The notes below the pieces were generated by a model. The model was not told the origin of the DNA. It saw only the letters and a program-made list of their open reading frames with translations, and did not search any database. Made by a program: the position numbers and the translations under genes. Below are positions 1 to 10,391 of a stretch of DNA of 21,109 nt, piece after piece (the first letter of the stretch is position 1; every line of letters starts with the position of its first letter). Location: assembly GCA_000320545.1 (NCBI GenBank), contig ADNK01003471.1, forward strand, positions 1-21,109, in the 5' to 3' direction. Origin of the DNA: Bigelowiella natans CCMP2755. Taxonomy: Eukaryota; Cercozoa; Chlorarachniophyceae.

Positions 1-90
1 TACAATCGTCCTTTACTACAATCATCTACCTCCAAGAATTGGATGTGCATATTTATAGTGTGTCTATATATCATCACTTTTTGTATGGCA
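1..90. other. Downstream of the putative F-box gene stop; nothing recognised
   Basis: If the stop at 91-93 is right this is 3' untranslated or flanking sequence of the minus-strand gene. No motif, repeat or RNA gene is visible. Confidence 0.4.
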
Positions 91-311
91 CTACGATGTA
101 GACAGCGATTCGTCAGCAAGGATACACCACACCACTCGAAGATCAACTATTTCTTCTCTTCTACTGTTGCTTCTTCTTCATCTACTATTATCTCCCATTA
201 TTATTACCATTATTTGTCCGGACACAGGTGACTGTCGAATCATGCTTACCAAGCATGTATTCAGTGTTTCTGAGATCACCAAATAGTACAACCAGCAGAT
301 CACCAAAGAAT

Positions 312-346
<35 letters not shown>

Positions 347-958
347 AAATAACTGAGGAGGAGGAAAAGGGTAACGGCATCTCGTTTTCGTGATGATCTC
401 AACAACTCTATAATGCAGTCTTACGTGTCCAACTCCCGCACATAGATCTAGTAAATCATAAACACAACACGCGCAGACAAGTAAGGAGGAGAATCAAGAA
501 AACGGATGCAAAGATGGATAGATAGATGGAGGGGGAGGGAAAGAGCCTACTAAGTGCAGGTGTTCAATTTAAGCACACGAGAACACAACACAACATAACA
601 CAACCATGTCAAGCACACACACATACACACATAATGCTTTTAATATTGTCTTTAGCTGGAAGGGGTGGAGGAAGATCACACACCTTGGCACTCTTTGCAT
701 CCGCATATACGACCTCTATTATCATAATATTCATTGAGTTATTACAAGAGAGTAGCAGTAGTATTAGTAGCAGTGTGTACAATGAAACATCATAGCACTA
801 TTTGTCAGCGTTGTATTTATTAAATAGCAGCACCAAGTAGCACTACTACTACTTGTAGTATTACTTGTGTCTGTGCAAGCAACAGCACTCCAAGACCGAT
901 CAGTCGTACGCTTTGCATCATCAGCTGCTGCTGAGTTGAAACTCTTCTCCTCCCTGAC
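91..958 (-). other. Further WD-like blades and putative C-terminus
   Basis: Exon 865-958 ends RSWSAVACTDT. Exon 684-715 gives KVVYADAKSAK, exon 425-447 gives IYVRELDT, and exon 208-269 gives NTEYML then GKHDSTVTCVRTNN, with the GH-like start of a new WD repeat. The candidate last exon 91-146 gives DLRVVWCILADESLSTS and a TAG stop. The phases close, and the D..R.VW pattern suits a WD strand. The acceptor at 147-148 lacks a pyrimidine tract, so this last exon is tentative. Confidence 0.58.
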
Positions 959-1232
959 CTGATGGGTGGCAAACAAAGCAGCATGAAAGGTAAGGGGATG
1001 GGGTCATCGTGGTGTTCATGATGATGATGATGACCATACATTTTATGAGAGAGTAATGAATAATAAGGGGCGGGGCAACTATGCACACCAACAGCAGCAG
1101 AGGAAGTAGAAAGCGTAACAGAGCTAGTAGCAGCATCAACGCTAGTATTATTCTTCCAAGGAATCGACAAATAACCTTTTCATTTCTTTCAAACTTTTCT
1201 TACAGGTTGTGTTGGTTATTGCATATTGTCTA

Positions 1233-1271
<39 letters not shown>

Positions 1272-1355
1272 GTACGAGGCGTTTATTTGCTTTGTTGAGG
1301 TCCCAAATCTCAAGATCAGTCTTGGTGTTAGACTTGGCTACGCAGAGCTAATCAT

Positions 1356-1402
<47 letters not shown>

Positions 1403-2631
1403 AATCATGATGCAACCAAATTCTTTGTGAAAATGCATGATCCCTTCCTCCATCACACACACTACCACAGCTACATCATCATCATCATCATCATCATCAC
1501 CATCATTATCATCATCGTCGTCGTCCATTGTATTCTTCACAATCGCCACCATTAACCATCCACACCATCATGAATTAGCACTTCTTCTTCTACTACCAAG
1601 AAATCCTTCCAACTAACGGTACTACTATTAATCCCAATGCAGTATTTGATTATTTATTACCAGTCCTGTGTTGATCTTGTTCACCCTGCCAGTTCTGGTG
1701 GTATTATTATTATTATTAGTTTGCATAAGTACGTATACCAAGCGTAGTAGTAAGTAAGTAGTATACACATAATAATACACAACCCACATCATACTGCAAA
1801 AGTATATGAAAAACAGGGGATTGGTCGGAGGACACACATATAAATTTCTGCTTGTTACCAAAACGCGCGCGCGCGCACACACACACATACATCCAAATAA
1901 TTAGTTTCTTCTTCCTACCTCCAGTTGAAGACCTTCTTCGTCGATGGTGCAAAAAGATTCTGTATCAAGATAATAATAAGCACAATAATAACAGGAAGAG
2001 GAAGAACCATATCTCAGCATAATCACTACGCAATGTTTTTTTTTTCAAGTGTACAAGAAGTAGTACCAATATCGGATGCGATAAGCTAAAGTTTTCGCTC
2101 TCAGCTGGCCTTCTAAACGTTGAAAGCTGCAAATGTTGATAATTCTCGTTGTTACAATCAATTTATGGGAAGATTTATAATAGTATTTACATAGTGTGTA
2201 CACACATACACACACAGACACACATATCTTGAGCCTCGAATAGAGAGAAAAAGAGGAGGATAGATAAATAATAAGAATACAATCGAAAAATAGATGGGAT
2301 ATACGTCTTTCAAAACAAACCGTGACGTATTTCTCCAAGAACCATCTTCGGCCAAGCTGGGAATGAAGAACAAACAAGAATATAGAAGAAGAATGATCGA
2401 GAAAATACAAAAGACAGACCAACGAACAATATGTTTTACCATTATGCTGTGTTATAATATCGTTTGTACGCATGATGACGGCAGTACTAGCATAAAGACA
2501 GGACCAATGCTATTTATCAATGACAATCGTCCATTAGTCATTACTTCACCTGAGGCCATCCTGCGCGATCACACAACTTTGCCCTGTAGTATACGTGGTG
2601 GTATTAATAGTAATAATACCATTGTGTGTGT

Positions 2632-2685
<54 letters not shown>

Positions 2686-3558
2686 GTTTCCCCAAATCAA
2701 TCACCGATATATTATAACATCGCAGAGGGCCTTAAAATCAAGTGTTCATCGAATGTCAACAACTCATTATTGATCCTCTGATGAAGGATGTTCGTGTCAT
2801 TCACCCAACCATTACAGTCGTTAGTAGGGCGATCATCATCATCATCATCATCATCACCATCATCATCACATCGTAGTATCTAACTGATAACCTACAACGG
2901 ACCATATGATCTCCTTTTCGCCATTTGTATACCAATTGCGACACACACGCGTCATTCGTAGAACGTCAGGCAAGGATCCAAGGAAAAGACAGATGTTGAA
3001 AAAATTCCCAACCTCCATGTCCTTCCTAGATAGTAGCAAAATATGATCAGTTTGGGTTGCTTTGTCGCAGCCTTCATTAATAAGGAAGCAGAATGCTGCT
3101 TTGATATAAGAGGAGCAAAGACAGATAATGTCGGAGTAAGAGCCAGCTGAGCTGTTCCATATACACATGGCCATGTAACATACCGCTCGAGCTCATCATA
3201 ACACAAAAGATAATAACACTTAAGCTCCTCCTCCTCCTCCAATTTCTCAACGTTCCGATGTACGTGCTTCTTACGATAAGCTGAATACCAGGTCCGCGGC
3301 TTCGAGGTGGTCTTCGTCTGCTTCTTATCTTCCTCTTCTTTCATATGCCTTCTTTCTCCTCCTCCTCCTCCTCCTCCTCCTTTAACGTCGTCGCCCTGAA
3401 ATCCAGAGCATAGATGTCTTCCTTTGTTCTTCAATTAACACAATTCGCTTTTCTTGTACCCTCGTTCACGATATTTACAATGTGAACCCCCTTACCATCT
3501 ACACTCTCCTCGATTGATTTGGGGTAGTACATACCTCAGCAGCTGTAGATTCGCTCAT
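91..3558 (-). CDS. F-box protein with WD40-like blades, about 17 exons
   Basis: Reconstructed exons (plus-strand coordinates, read right to left): 3535-3558, 3184-3395, 2903-3025, 2550-2583, 2321-2356, 2067-2126, 1919-1959, 1661-1694, 1597-1612, 1417-1470, 1276-1337, 1093-1152, 865-958, 684-715, 425-447, 208-269, 91-146. The joined frame is about 340 codons. The start ATG at 3558 opens MSESTAAE, which ends at a GTATGT donor. A Gly-run/acidic/basic linker follows, then an F-box, a short NWRTGR segment as seen between F-box and propeller in FBXW-type proteins, and WD-like blades. F-box proteins are SCF ubiquitin-ligase substrate receptors; that role is family knowledge. Weak points: the 16-nt exon at 1597-1612 behind a 48-nt intron, the in-frame exon 1093-1152, and the last exon, whose acceptor is purine-rich. 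Only about three blades are visible, so the real 3' end may lie beyond the left edge. Confidence 0.72.
313..344. repeat. (CA)16 microsatellite
   Basis: Pure dinucleotide array inside the penultimate proposed intron of the minus-strand F-box gene. Confidence 0.95.
1238..1270. repeat. (AT)n microsatellite
   Basis: About 16 AT units immediately beside the GTACGT donor of exon 1276-1337 of the F-box gene. Confidence 0.95.
1276..2126 (-). other. Linker and first WD-like blade of the F-box protein
   Basis: Exons 2067-2126, 1919-1959, 1661-1694, 1597-1612, 1417-1470 and 1276-1337. They give a linker, then APSTKKVFNWR joined to TGRVNKINTGL. The NWxxG pattern is typical of the segment preceding the propeller in F-box/WD proteins. 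Exon 1417-1470 gives VVVCVMEEGIMHFHKEF and exon 1276-1337 gives KTDLEIWDLNKANKRL, a clear WD40 strand with IWDL. The 16-nt exon supplies the single extra base of phase needed between its neighbours; a different solution is possible. Confidence 0.65.
1356..1402. repeat. (ATG)n microsatellite
   Basis: About 15 pure ATG units inside the 79-nt intron 1338-1416 of the F-box gene. Confidence 0.95.
2321..3025 (-). other. F-box domain region (three exons)
   Basis: Exon 2903-3025 carries NFFNICLFLG and then LPDVLRMTRVCRNWY, the second half of an F-box with its VCRxW signature, ending in EIIW. The W codon is split TG|G across the intron to exon 2550-2583, which adds AKLCDRAGWPQ, the usual W..LC.R.GWP continuation after an F-box. 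Exon 2321-2356 continues in phase 0 with LGRRWFLEKYVT. The donor after 2903 is GTCCGT, which is weak, but it is the only one that keeps phase. Confidence 0.78.
2624..2682. repeat. (GT)n-(GA)n compound microsatellite
   Basis: A short GT run leads into more than 20 GA units, within the intron 2584-2902 of the F-box gene. Confidence 0.95.
3184..3558 (-). other. N-terminal exons of the F-box gene
   Basis: Exon 1 is 3535-3558 (eight codons, donor GTATGT). Exon 2 is 3184-3395, entered from a TTTCAG acceptor and left through another GTATGT donor. Exon 2 encodes GDDVK, a run of glycines from a (GGA)n array, a Lys/Glu-rich stretch, then an ordinary segment with SKPRTWYSAYRKKHVHRNV, a short Glu run and CYYLLCYDELER. 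The split Arg codon (CG|G) rejoins in phase with the F-box exon. Confidence 0.78.
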
Positions 3559-4350
3559 TATGTAAACGTGAAGAGGGTGGCGTGTCGATGACGATGACGA
3601 TGACGATGACAATGATGAATTGATGAATAATGAATGATGATGATGATGATAATGGTGATGAATTATCGAAATATATGCAAGAAAATATTTCCTAAAATCA
3701 TATAATAGGGCATCATTGTTGCAATAATGATAATGATGATTAGATCGCTAGCAATGGACAATTTTTTTAAGGTTATTTTACTATGAATAGTGAAGCACAG
3801 CCATGTCTTTGCACAAATCTAGATAGATGGCTTAGAATTTGAACCTACGACATGAATCGTAGCTGTCTCCAATAGTGAGAAACAAGTCGTACTGAAGCGT
3901 GCGCTTAATAAGGATGCATTTTCCTCCTACGACTTGAATTTGATTGTTATTTCGGCTACAATTAAATTGCCTTCTGGAGTGCAACGAACGATTATACTAC
4001 TTCTCGTGGACACGCGTCTTTTCTTCCCCCCCTAACCCTTTCTTCCCCCTGACTCGGAAGTTCAGCACCTTAGTACTGGGAAACCCAACGAAACCCGGCT
4101 TGAGGGTCCTCTGGTAATTAGAGGTTTACGAGTTCTTACCCTTGTTACTTCCACCCCTCTTCAACCACAAAGAGAAAGAGAAAGAGAAAGAGAAAGAGAA
4201 AGGGAGAGTCCAATCAATGGCGAATGGATGCTAAAAATGAGCTATCACATTTTTTTATCTCAGTGTCGGACTAAAGGGGGGAGGTTTCGACGTTGAGTTA
4301 GTGGGCCATTACCTTTCTTACACCATGCCAAATCAATATCGTCAATTCGG
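3559..4350. promoter_or_regulatory. Shared upstream region of two divergent genes
   Basis: This 792-bp stretch lies between the minus-strand F-box start (3558) and the plus-strand OPR-like start (4351). It is less repetitive than the rest of the window and should hold both promoters. No convincing TATA box is visible. It contains a GATGAC-type array (about 3586-3611), AT-rich sequence around 3620-3790, a CTACGA/TCGTAG inverted repeat at about 3845-3862, a C-rich stretch at 4026-4050, a 5S-rRNA-like stretch (about 4051-4090) and an AGAGAA array (4169-4202). The promoter role is inferred from gene positions only. Confidence 0.5.
4169..4202. repeat. AGAGAA hexamer array
   Basis: Five to six near-perfect purine hexamers in the divergent intergenic region, about 150 bp before the OPR-like start. 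Confidence 0.9.
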
Positions 4351-4354
4351 ATGA
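4325..4354 (+). promoter_or_regulatory. Nine-codon upstream ORF overlapping the OPR gene start as ATGA
   Basis: An ATG at 4325 opens MPNQYRQFG and stops at TGA 4352-4354. That stop overlaps the proposed main start ATG at 4351-4353 in an ATGA arrangement, which can allow termination and reinitiation. Whether the transcript includes it depends on the unknown transcription start. Confidence 0.4.
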
Positions 4355-4612
4355 CGACGACGACGACGTCGTTTCCTGCAGTTTTGGTTGCATTGACGAC
4401 TCTGTCGATATTCACAACGCCAGTGAAATCTTTACCGGTAGTATCCTTTGACACAAGTGTGCGAGCATTATTAGTACTAGGAGTAGGAGAAATGACTAGA
4501 AAGAATATCAATATACCTGATACCTAATCTCTGCAAAGTCCTGCCATAATAGTATCAACTTTAATAAATCAATTTACGACGTTGCATATAAAATCACAAT
4601 CTGAGTTTTTCT

Positions 4613-4644
<32 letters not shown>

Positions 4645-4733
4645 TTCTTCTTCTTCTTCTTCTTCTTCTTCTTCTTCTTCTTCTTCTTCTTCTTCTTCTT
4701 CTTCTTCTTCTTCTTCTTCTTCTTCCTCTTCAC

Positions 4734-4769
<36 letters not shown>

Positions 4770-5102
4770 TTTAAGGGCTCGCTGTCCAGAAGTAGCTGCA
4801 GTAGTAGCTGCAGTAGTAGTAAAGTAAGGATTAACAGCATCGATTCCACGAGGAATGGTGAAGAACTTCTGTTCTCTCCCTCACCCTTTACTGCAACTAC
4901 TTCCTACCACCACCAACATCATCATAATCACCACTCTCGACGTCCTTATCGACGCTATCACCACCTGCTACCCCGCTCCTCCGCTGTATCGTCTTCCAAC
5001 GTCCTACCTGCTGATGGCAATGATGAAGGAAGAGGCGTAGGAGGAGGTCGACGAAAAGAAGGAACGAGTAGATCAAAGAAGACGAGGAGTAGAAAACAGC
5101 AG
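4351..5102 (+). other. OPR gene exons 1-2: targeting region
   Basis: Exon 1 is 4351-4473: MTTTTTS, a hydrophobic core [22 protein letters not shown], then [12 protein letters not shown], ending at a GTACTA donor. An alternative donor GTAGTA after 4437 also keeps phase 0. Exon 2 is 4776-5102: Ser/Cys-rich, then [18 protein letters not shown], a His/Arg-rich stretch and a basic tail KKTRSRKQQ, ending at a GTAGAG donor. The layout (signal peptide, then Ser- and Arg-rich low-complexity sequence) resembles bipartite plastid pre-sequences. The exon 2 acceptor is the weakest part. Exon 2 also stays open into exon 3, so the 192-nt intron between them is a judgement based on its Tyr- and Leu-coding simple repeats. 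Confidence 0.6.
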
Positions 5103-6369
5103 GTAGAGACGCCCCGACAACAACAGAAGGATGATAGGATTTATTACGTGTGGCCAGGGTGGTGTATCGCTGCCGTCACAGCAGCACTGTCCTTTTTATT
5201 ACTATACCATACAGATTACAATTATTATTACTATTATTACTATTTGTGTGACTTTGATGTTTACCTCCTCCTGCTACTGCTACCACAAACAAAGGGCACT
5301 CAAATAGCGCGACAGCTTCAGGCAGCTGTGAGTGCACAAGATGCACTGCGAATTGCTGATGAACACAAAGAGGAATTGGACGGGTAGTAAAACTAATCCC
5401 CCCCCCCCCCCCCCCCTAACCAACTTAACATTTTAATAATGATGACTGCTGTGATTTGTGGATGGATGCATCAGGTGGGACCTTGCCATATGTGTGAGTC
5501 GTGTAGCAGAACGAACTCCTGAATTTGACCAGACATATGCCAGTAAACAGGAGTGGAAGACTTGGCAACGGTAATCATCATTATTGTTGTTGTTATTATA
5601 AGTTATAGAACAACAACGTGTACTTCTGCTATAACTGCAACTGCTACAATCCTGCTGCTGTCATCAATCAATGCCGTTCTATTACTCCATGTGCTATGGA
5701 GACCGATATTTTCCTTTTGTCAGTGTGCTTTCAGACCTATCTATCAGCATGCCGAAGCTTTCACCACGAGCTATTGCTACACTTGTAATTCAACAACGAA
5801 AATTTAGTATACGGAGAGTGTAGTGGAAGTAGTAATATATGATGTTTGATATTTACATTGATGTGGCCAGCGAAGAGGAGGATGGATGTTATCTTCAAGA
5901 TGCGTCATCGTCGGTGGATTTATAACCGTATTACTGCTTTCCTTTCCTTTCACCAGGCTGTCTCCCTGTCAAAACTCAAGTCACTTCCTGGAAACGACCT
6001 CATCCGTGCCCTAGAGAAGAGAGCTACTGCTCCAGACATAAAGTAAGCAGCAATAGCAGCAATACTAGCAATAACAGCAGTAAATGGGTTCGACCATGAA
6101 TAAGCCGATGATAATTCTCTCTTCTTCTTCTTCTTCTTCTTCTTCTCCTTCCTCTTTCTATCACTACAACAACAACAACAACGACTACTACTACTACTAC
6201 TACTATCGTCCTTCTCCCCCTCAGGTACGATTCTCAATCCTTAGCAGGGTTGTTATGGGGTCTATCAGAATCAAATGCTAAATGGCCGCTACAAAATCGG
6301 CACTCTCTCGTCAGGTAGTAATATGCAGACATGGATATGGGAGGGAAGACACATACAAATAATGATGGG

Positions 6370-6404
<35 letters not shown>

Positions 6405-6451
6405 GGAAGCATCATTAATATAGAAGGGTACATACAAAATGATTGGATACT

Positions 6452-6482
<31 letters not shown>

Positions 6483-8599
6483 CCATGATATCAGGAGTCT
6501 CTTGAATGCGGCAAAGAAGCTCACGAAGACTCGTGACTCCGACCTGCAACAGACAATGCTTGCGCTATCTAGATTAGGGGTGTTATTATTATTATGTCAG
6601 TAGTCGTATACAGCAGTGATATATTATCACAATACCTCGTCTAGAATCCATTCATGATACTTTACTACCTCGTATCATAATAAAGAGGAGTCAATAGGAG
6701 CGTCCCCCCCCCCCCCCCCCCCCTCTCTCTCCTCTCTGTGTGTGTGATGATTGTCTTCGCTGTGTTTAAAACCGACACCCAACGCTACGTGTAATCCAAC
6801 ATGGAGCCCTCTCACTCACCCACTCGCTTCTTGACTCAAACAAGGTCCCTGCGGAAGAGCTTGAAGCTTTAACAGCAGCAACAACGACAAGTAGTGCTGC
6901 TATTGCCGGTGCTACTACTTTAAATGTGGTTGTTACTGATGCTACAGAGCTTTCACCTTCTTCACCAGCACAGCAGAAAGAAGCAGCAGCAGTTGCTTCT
7001 ACTACGACAATGAAGACAACAGCAGCAACAACTAGTAGCACTAGTATCGTCACCAAGAATGAAAAAAAAGGAAAAAATAAGGCAGGAACAACTTCGATGG
7101 GGCAGCAGTATGATGACCAGAAGAAGGCTATTAGTAACAGCGTGATGACAAGGAGGACCAAGAACAAAAAGAGGGAGATCAACTCCGGAAAGAAAAACAC
7201 AGCTGCCACGAGCAAACAATACCAAGTCAATACTGTGAGTGTGAGTGTGAGGAGGAAGGGGAGGATAGAGAAAGAAATCGAGGGATTGAATAATAATATA
7301 ATATATAATGAGCATGTAGTAGTAACAGATGTGATGTTTGTTGCGGTTGGTGGTGTCTTTGTTAGTAGATCATCATCGTAATTATCTTTCACAGTGTGAG
7401 ACAGTAGTAGACACATACATCGTATATTAGCCGTAGTTGTTGACAGCATCTATTCGTTTATTTCCCGGTGTTAATTTACAGCCTGGGCAGGTATTAATAG
7501 CTCTGGAAAACATAGAAGATGATAAGTCGATGACGTTCCAAAGCGCAATGGACATTTTTTCAGCCGCACCTAAAGATAGAATCACCCCAGAGATTGTTGC
7601 TAAGCTACTCAGAAAGGCTGCAAGACCGAAGCCGTATGGTATAGGTAGAGGAGGAAGGCAAATACAGAAAGGTGGAAGTTGTTAATGATGATAATGTTGG
7701 ATGTTTAGTTAAGAGAGAAAATAAAGGTTTGTGCAGCAGACAAAAGCACTTGTTGCTTATCATGCATGTAGGATATAGTCGATATGATGACGAACAACAC
7801 CACTGAATCCTCTTCTTCACCTCCTTCAATATACGGAACTAAACTCATTTTCAGGTGTCATGCGCTCGTGGCAGGAGCTATTGCAGTCCCACGTCGCTTT
7901 TGCCATTTTGGAAGCGGGGGGATACGGAAATCAAAGGGGGTTGGAGATGATGGCACAATCTGCCAGATACGATGTACAAGGACAACAAAATCTGGATGCG
8001 CAGCAACATGACGACAACGATAACAACAACGAAGTGTTAATTGACATCTTAACGTCTCTATCTTGGATCACAACCAGGGGGGGGGCTAGCATGCCAGCTG
8101 ACGTAAGTATATCATCATCTACAATTGAAATTAAAATTAAAATGACGATGCAGCACAGCTATTCTCTCTCTCCCTCTCTCTCTCTTTCTCTCTTGCCCAA
8201 TTGACACCACTATCATCATGTATCTCTTAAAGGTTACACGTGCGGCAGATCAGCGTTTCCAGGAAATTGTAGGGCAGACATCGCCTTCAACTTTACCACG
8301 ATTGCTACGGCCACTCGTCCATTTATCTCACAGACTCCCTTTAAAAACGATAAATGTAGTAAATATATACTCAGTGATAAGAGAGGAGAATAACAGAAAA
8401 ATTGCAATGATAATAATAACAAATCATATTGAAAAGATAGTTGCGTCATCTGCCACCTCCTCGTCTTTGTGAGCTTTCTCACAAGAACTCATGGAGGCTG
8501 CTAATTTTACCATCAAAACTTTCATCATCATCATCTTGCATGTTCTCATCTACTCATTTCAGACTACATGCGTAATATAAGACCGTCAACATGATAATT

Positions 8600-8632
<33 letters not shown>

Positions 8633-9617
8633 GCTTTCACCACCACAGGCAGCAATGGAGAGAGTGATAAGTGTATCAAATGATATGGAAGATGCAGAGT
8701 TTGTTTCCTGTGTTAGAAGCTTAGCTACGACGGCAGGTTGTTGGAACAACATCATCACGATGATGATGATGATGATGATAATGATGACAATGACGATGAT
8801 GTGCTTGCTCAAAAATCAATACGGATAATTATGATAGTATGTAGGACAGGAGGGAGAGAAAAGGGGCACATGGGCAGATGAATCCCTATCAGCCTTTTAA
8901 TATAAAATCTCCTTTTTATTATCATCATCACCATCATCATCGTAATCAGCGCATAATCCATGAATAATTAGGAATTGGGTCAATCAGCAGTGGCAGCTCA
9001 TCGTCAAAAGCATCATGTAGACGTCTGTGCTCAGTTGCTGCGCAACGTCAGTGCTTCTTTACGTTGTAGTTATATCGTATATGTGTATATTTATGCTGTT
9101 TGTCATTGTTATTATGATGGTGACTAAGAATATGAATGATTAAATTAATAAGAGCAACCAATCCCCTTAAGCTCTTTCTTCCATAGCCTAATCAATGATG
9201 CCTACTACCAGCCATTTCAATGCCATTCTCCCCCCCCCTCCCCCCCCACTCTTTCTCTACAACACTACATTTTTTTTTCTCTTTGTTGTTTGTTTCTCAG
9301 GGGCAGCATCTGGTCATCTCTCGTCCACCAGCTCCTCCTCTTCCTCCTCCTCCTCCCCCTCCCCCTCCTCCTCAATATCGTTACTGGAAGAACTAACAGT
9401 AGCTGTCAATAAGTTGGAAGTAGCAACTACAATCATGGCTTCTTCTTCTTCCTCCTCCTCCTCCTCAGCACCTTCTTCTTCCTTCTCACATCCCCACACT
9501 GCTACACTCTGCTCGCTCCTAGAGACACGCGTTGTCGCAGCACCTGCAGCAGCAGTAAAAGAAGGTGAAGGAGGACCAGGAGAAGGTAGTAATGATCATG
9601 ATGGAAATGAAAAATAC

Positions 9618-9649
<32 letters not shown>

Positions 9650-10105
9650 CTTCTGTTGCTGCCACAGCTGCATCATCTGATTGATGTTGGTAATAAAAAC
9701 AGACACGACGACGACGACGACGACAAAGACAACGACAACAACGGGGAAAAACCTAGAGCAAATACTGGCTCACCAGGTGTTTCGTAATTCACGACGACCT
9801 CGTCTTAACATACAAACATATATTACATTGTGAAGTGTAGTTAGAGTCTTCGGAGGATTCATATCTTATCATCATCTTGTTCTTATCATTATTCTTCAAC
9901 CCCCCTCCCCCTACCTCTACATCCTACTCAAACCCACCACCTCAAATAGGCACGCATTGCACTAGAAGCAGCGAATACTGTATGGGTCTTTGCACAGGTC
10001 GTAAGTTATGATGAAGAAGAGAAGAAGAGAAGAGGAGGAGGAGGAGGAGGAGTAGGAGGAGAATAAACGGGGAGGGAAGGGTGTTATTATTATTAGAGTT
10101 TGTGC

Positions 10106-10137
<32 letters not shown>

Positions 10138-10173
10138 TTCTCTTGAAGTTACACCCCTATTCTGATATCGTTC

Positions 10174-10204
<31 letters not shown>

Positions 10205-10352
10205 CGTCGTTGGTTACCATGTATCAGGTGCGACACACACCTAAAGCTCATGTAATGCGTATGCTGTACGCACGCATAGGAGAAGGGGCCAAATCGTTGC
10301 CAATCAAATCGGTATTACTATCTCGTATCTATGAGAATAAATGTGCTACATC

Positions 10353-10391
<39 letters not shown>

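Noticed and set aside
232-249. GTAAGC...CAG intron in the F-box gene
   Set aside because: It would be only 18 nt, and reading through gives GKHDSTVTCV, a good WD repeat start.
631-655. Possible minus-strand exon coding LKTILKAL
   Set aside because: Including it breaks the WD-like continuity; skipping it joins VVYADAKSAK to IYVRELDT in phase 0.
2294-2773. Plus-strand frame of 159 codons over the F-box gene
   Set aside because: It ends in a GA-array Arg/Glu run, has no repeat or domain pattern, and opposes the phase-consistent minus-strand exons.
3831-3870. tRNA-like T-loop (GGTTCAAATTC on the minus strand) with a nearby stem
   Set aside because: The stems do not pair fully, the arms have no room for a variable loop, and no acceptor stem is found.
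4260-4511. Minus-strand open frame antisense to OPR exon 1, with a fair acceptor (CTCCTAG) and donor (GTAATG)
   Set aside because: It has no in-frame start tied to a gene; the minus-strand F-box gene already starts at 3558. The plus-strand reading gives a signal-peptide-like N-terminus in the right place and phase.
4569-4827. Poly-Lys (minus) and poly-Phe/poly-Ile (plus) frames
   Set aside because: Direct translation of the TTC and ATC arrays in intron 1.
5785-5806. Extension of OPR exon 5 to the GTATAC donor at 5807
   Set aside because: It shifts the phase of exon 6 and inserts residues into the repeat; the donor at 5785 restores both.
9195-9300. Signal-peptide-like start [18 protein letters not shown] before the Ser-rich exon 15
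   Set aside because: It lies in the intron before exon 15; the frame results from C and T runs of the polypyrimidine tract, and exon 15 is reached in phase from exon 14.
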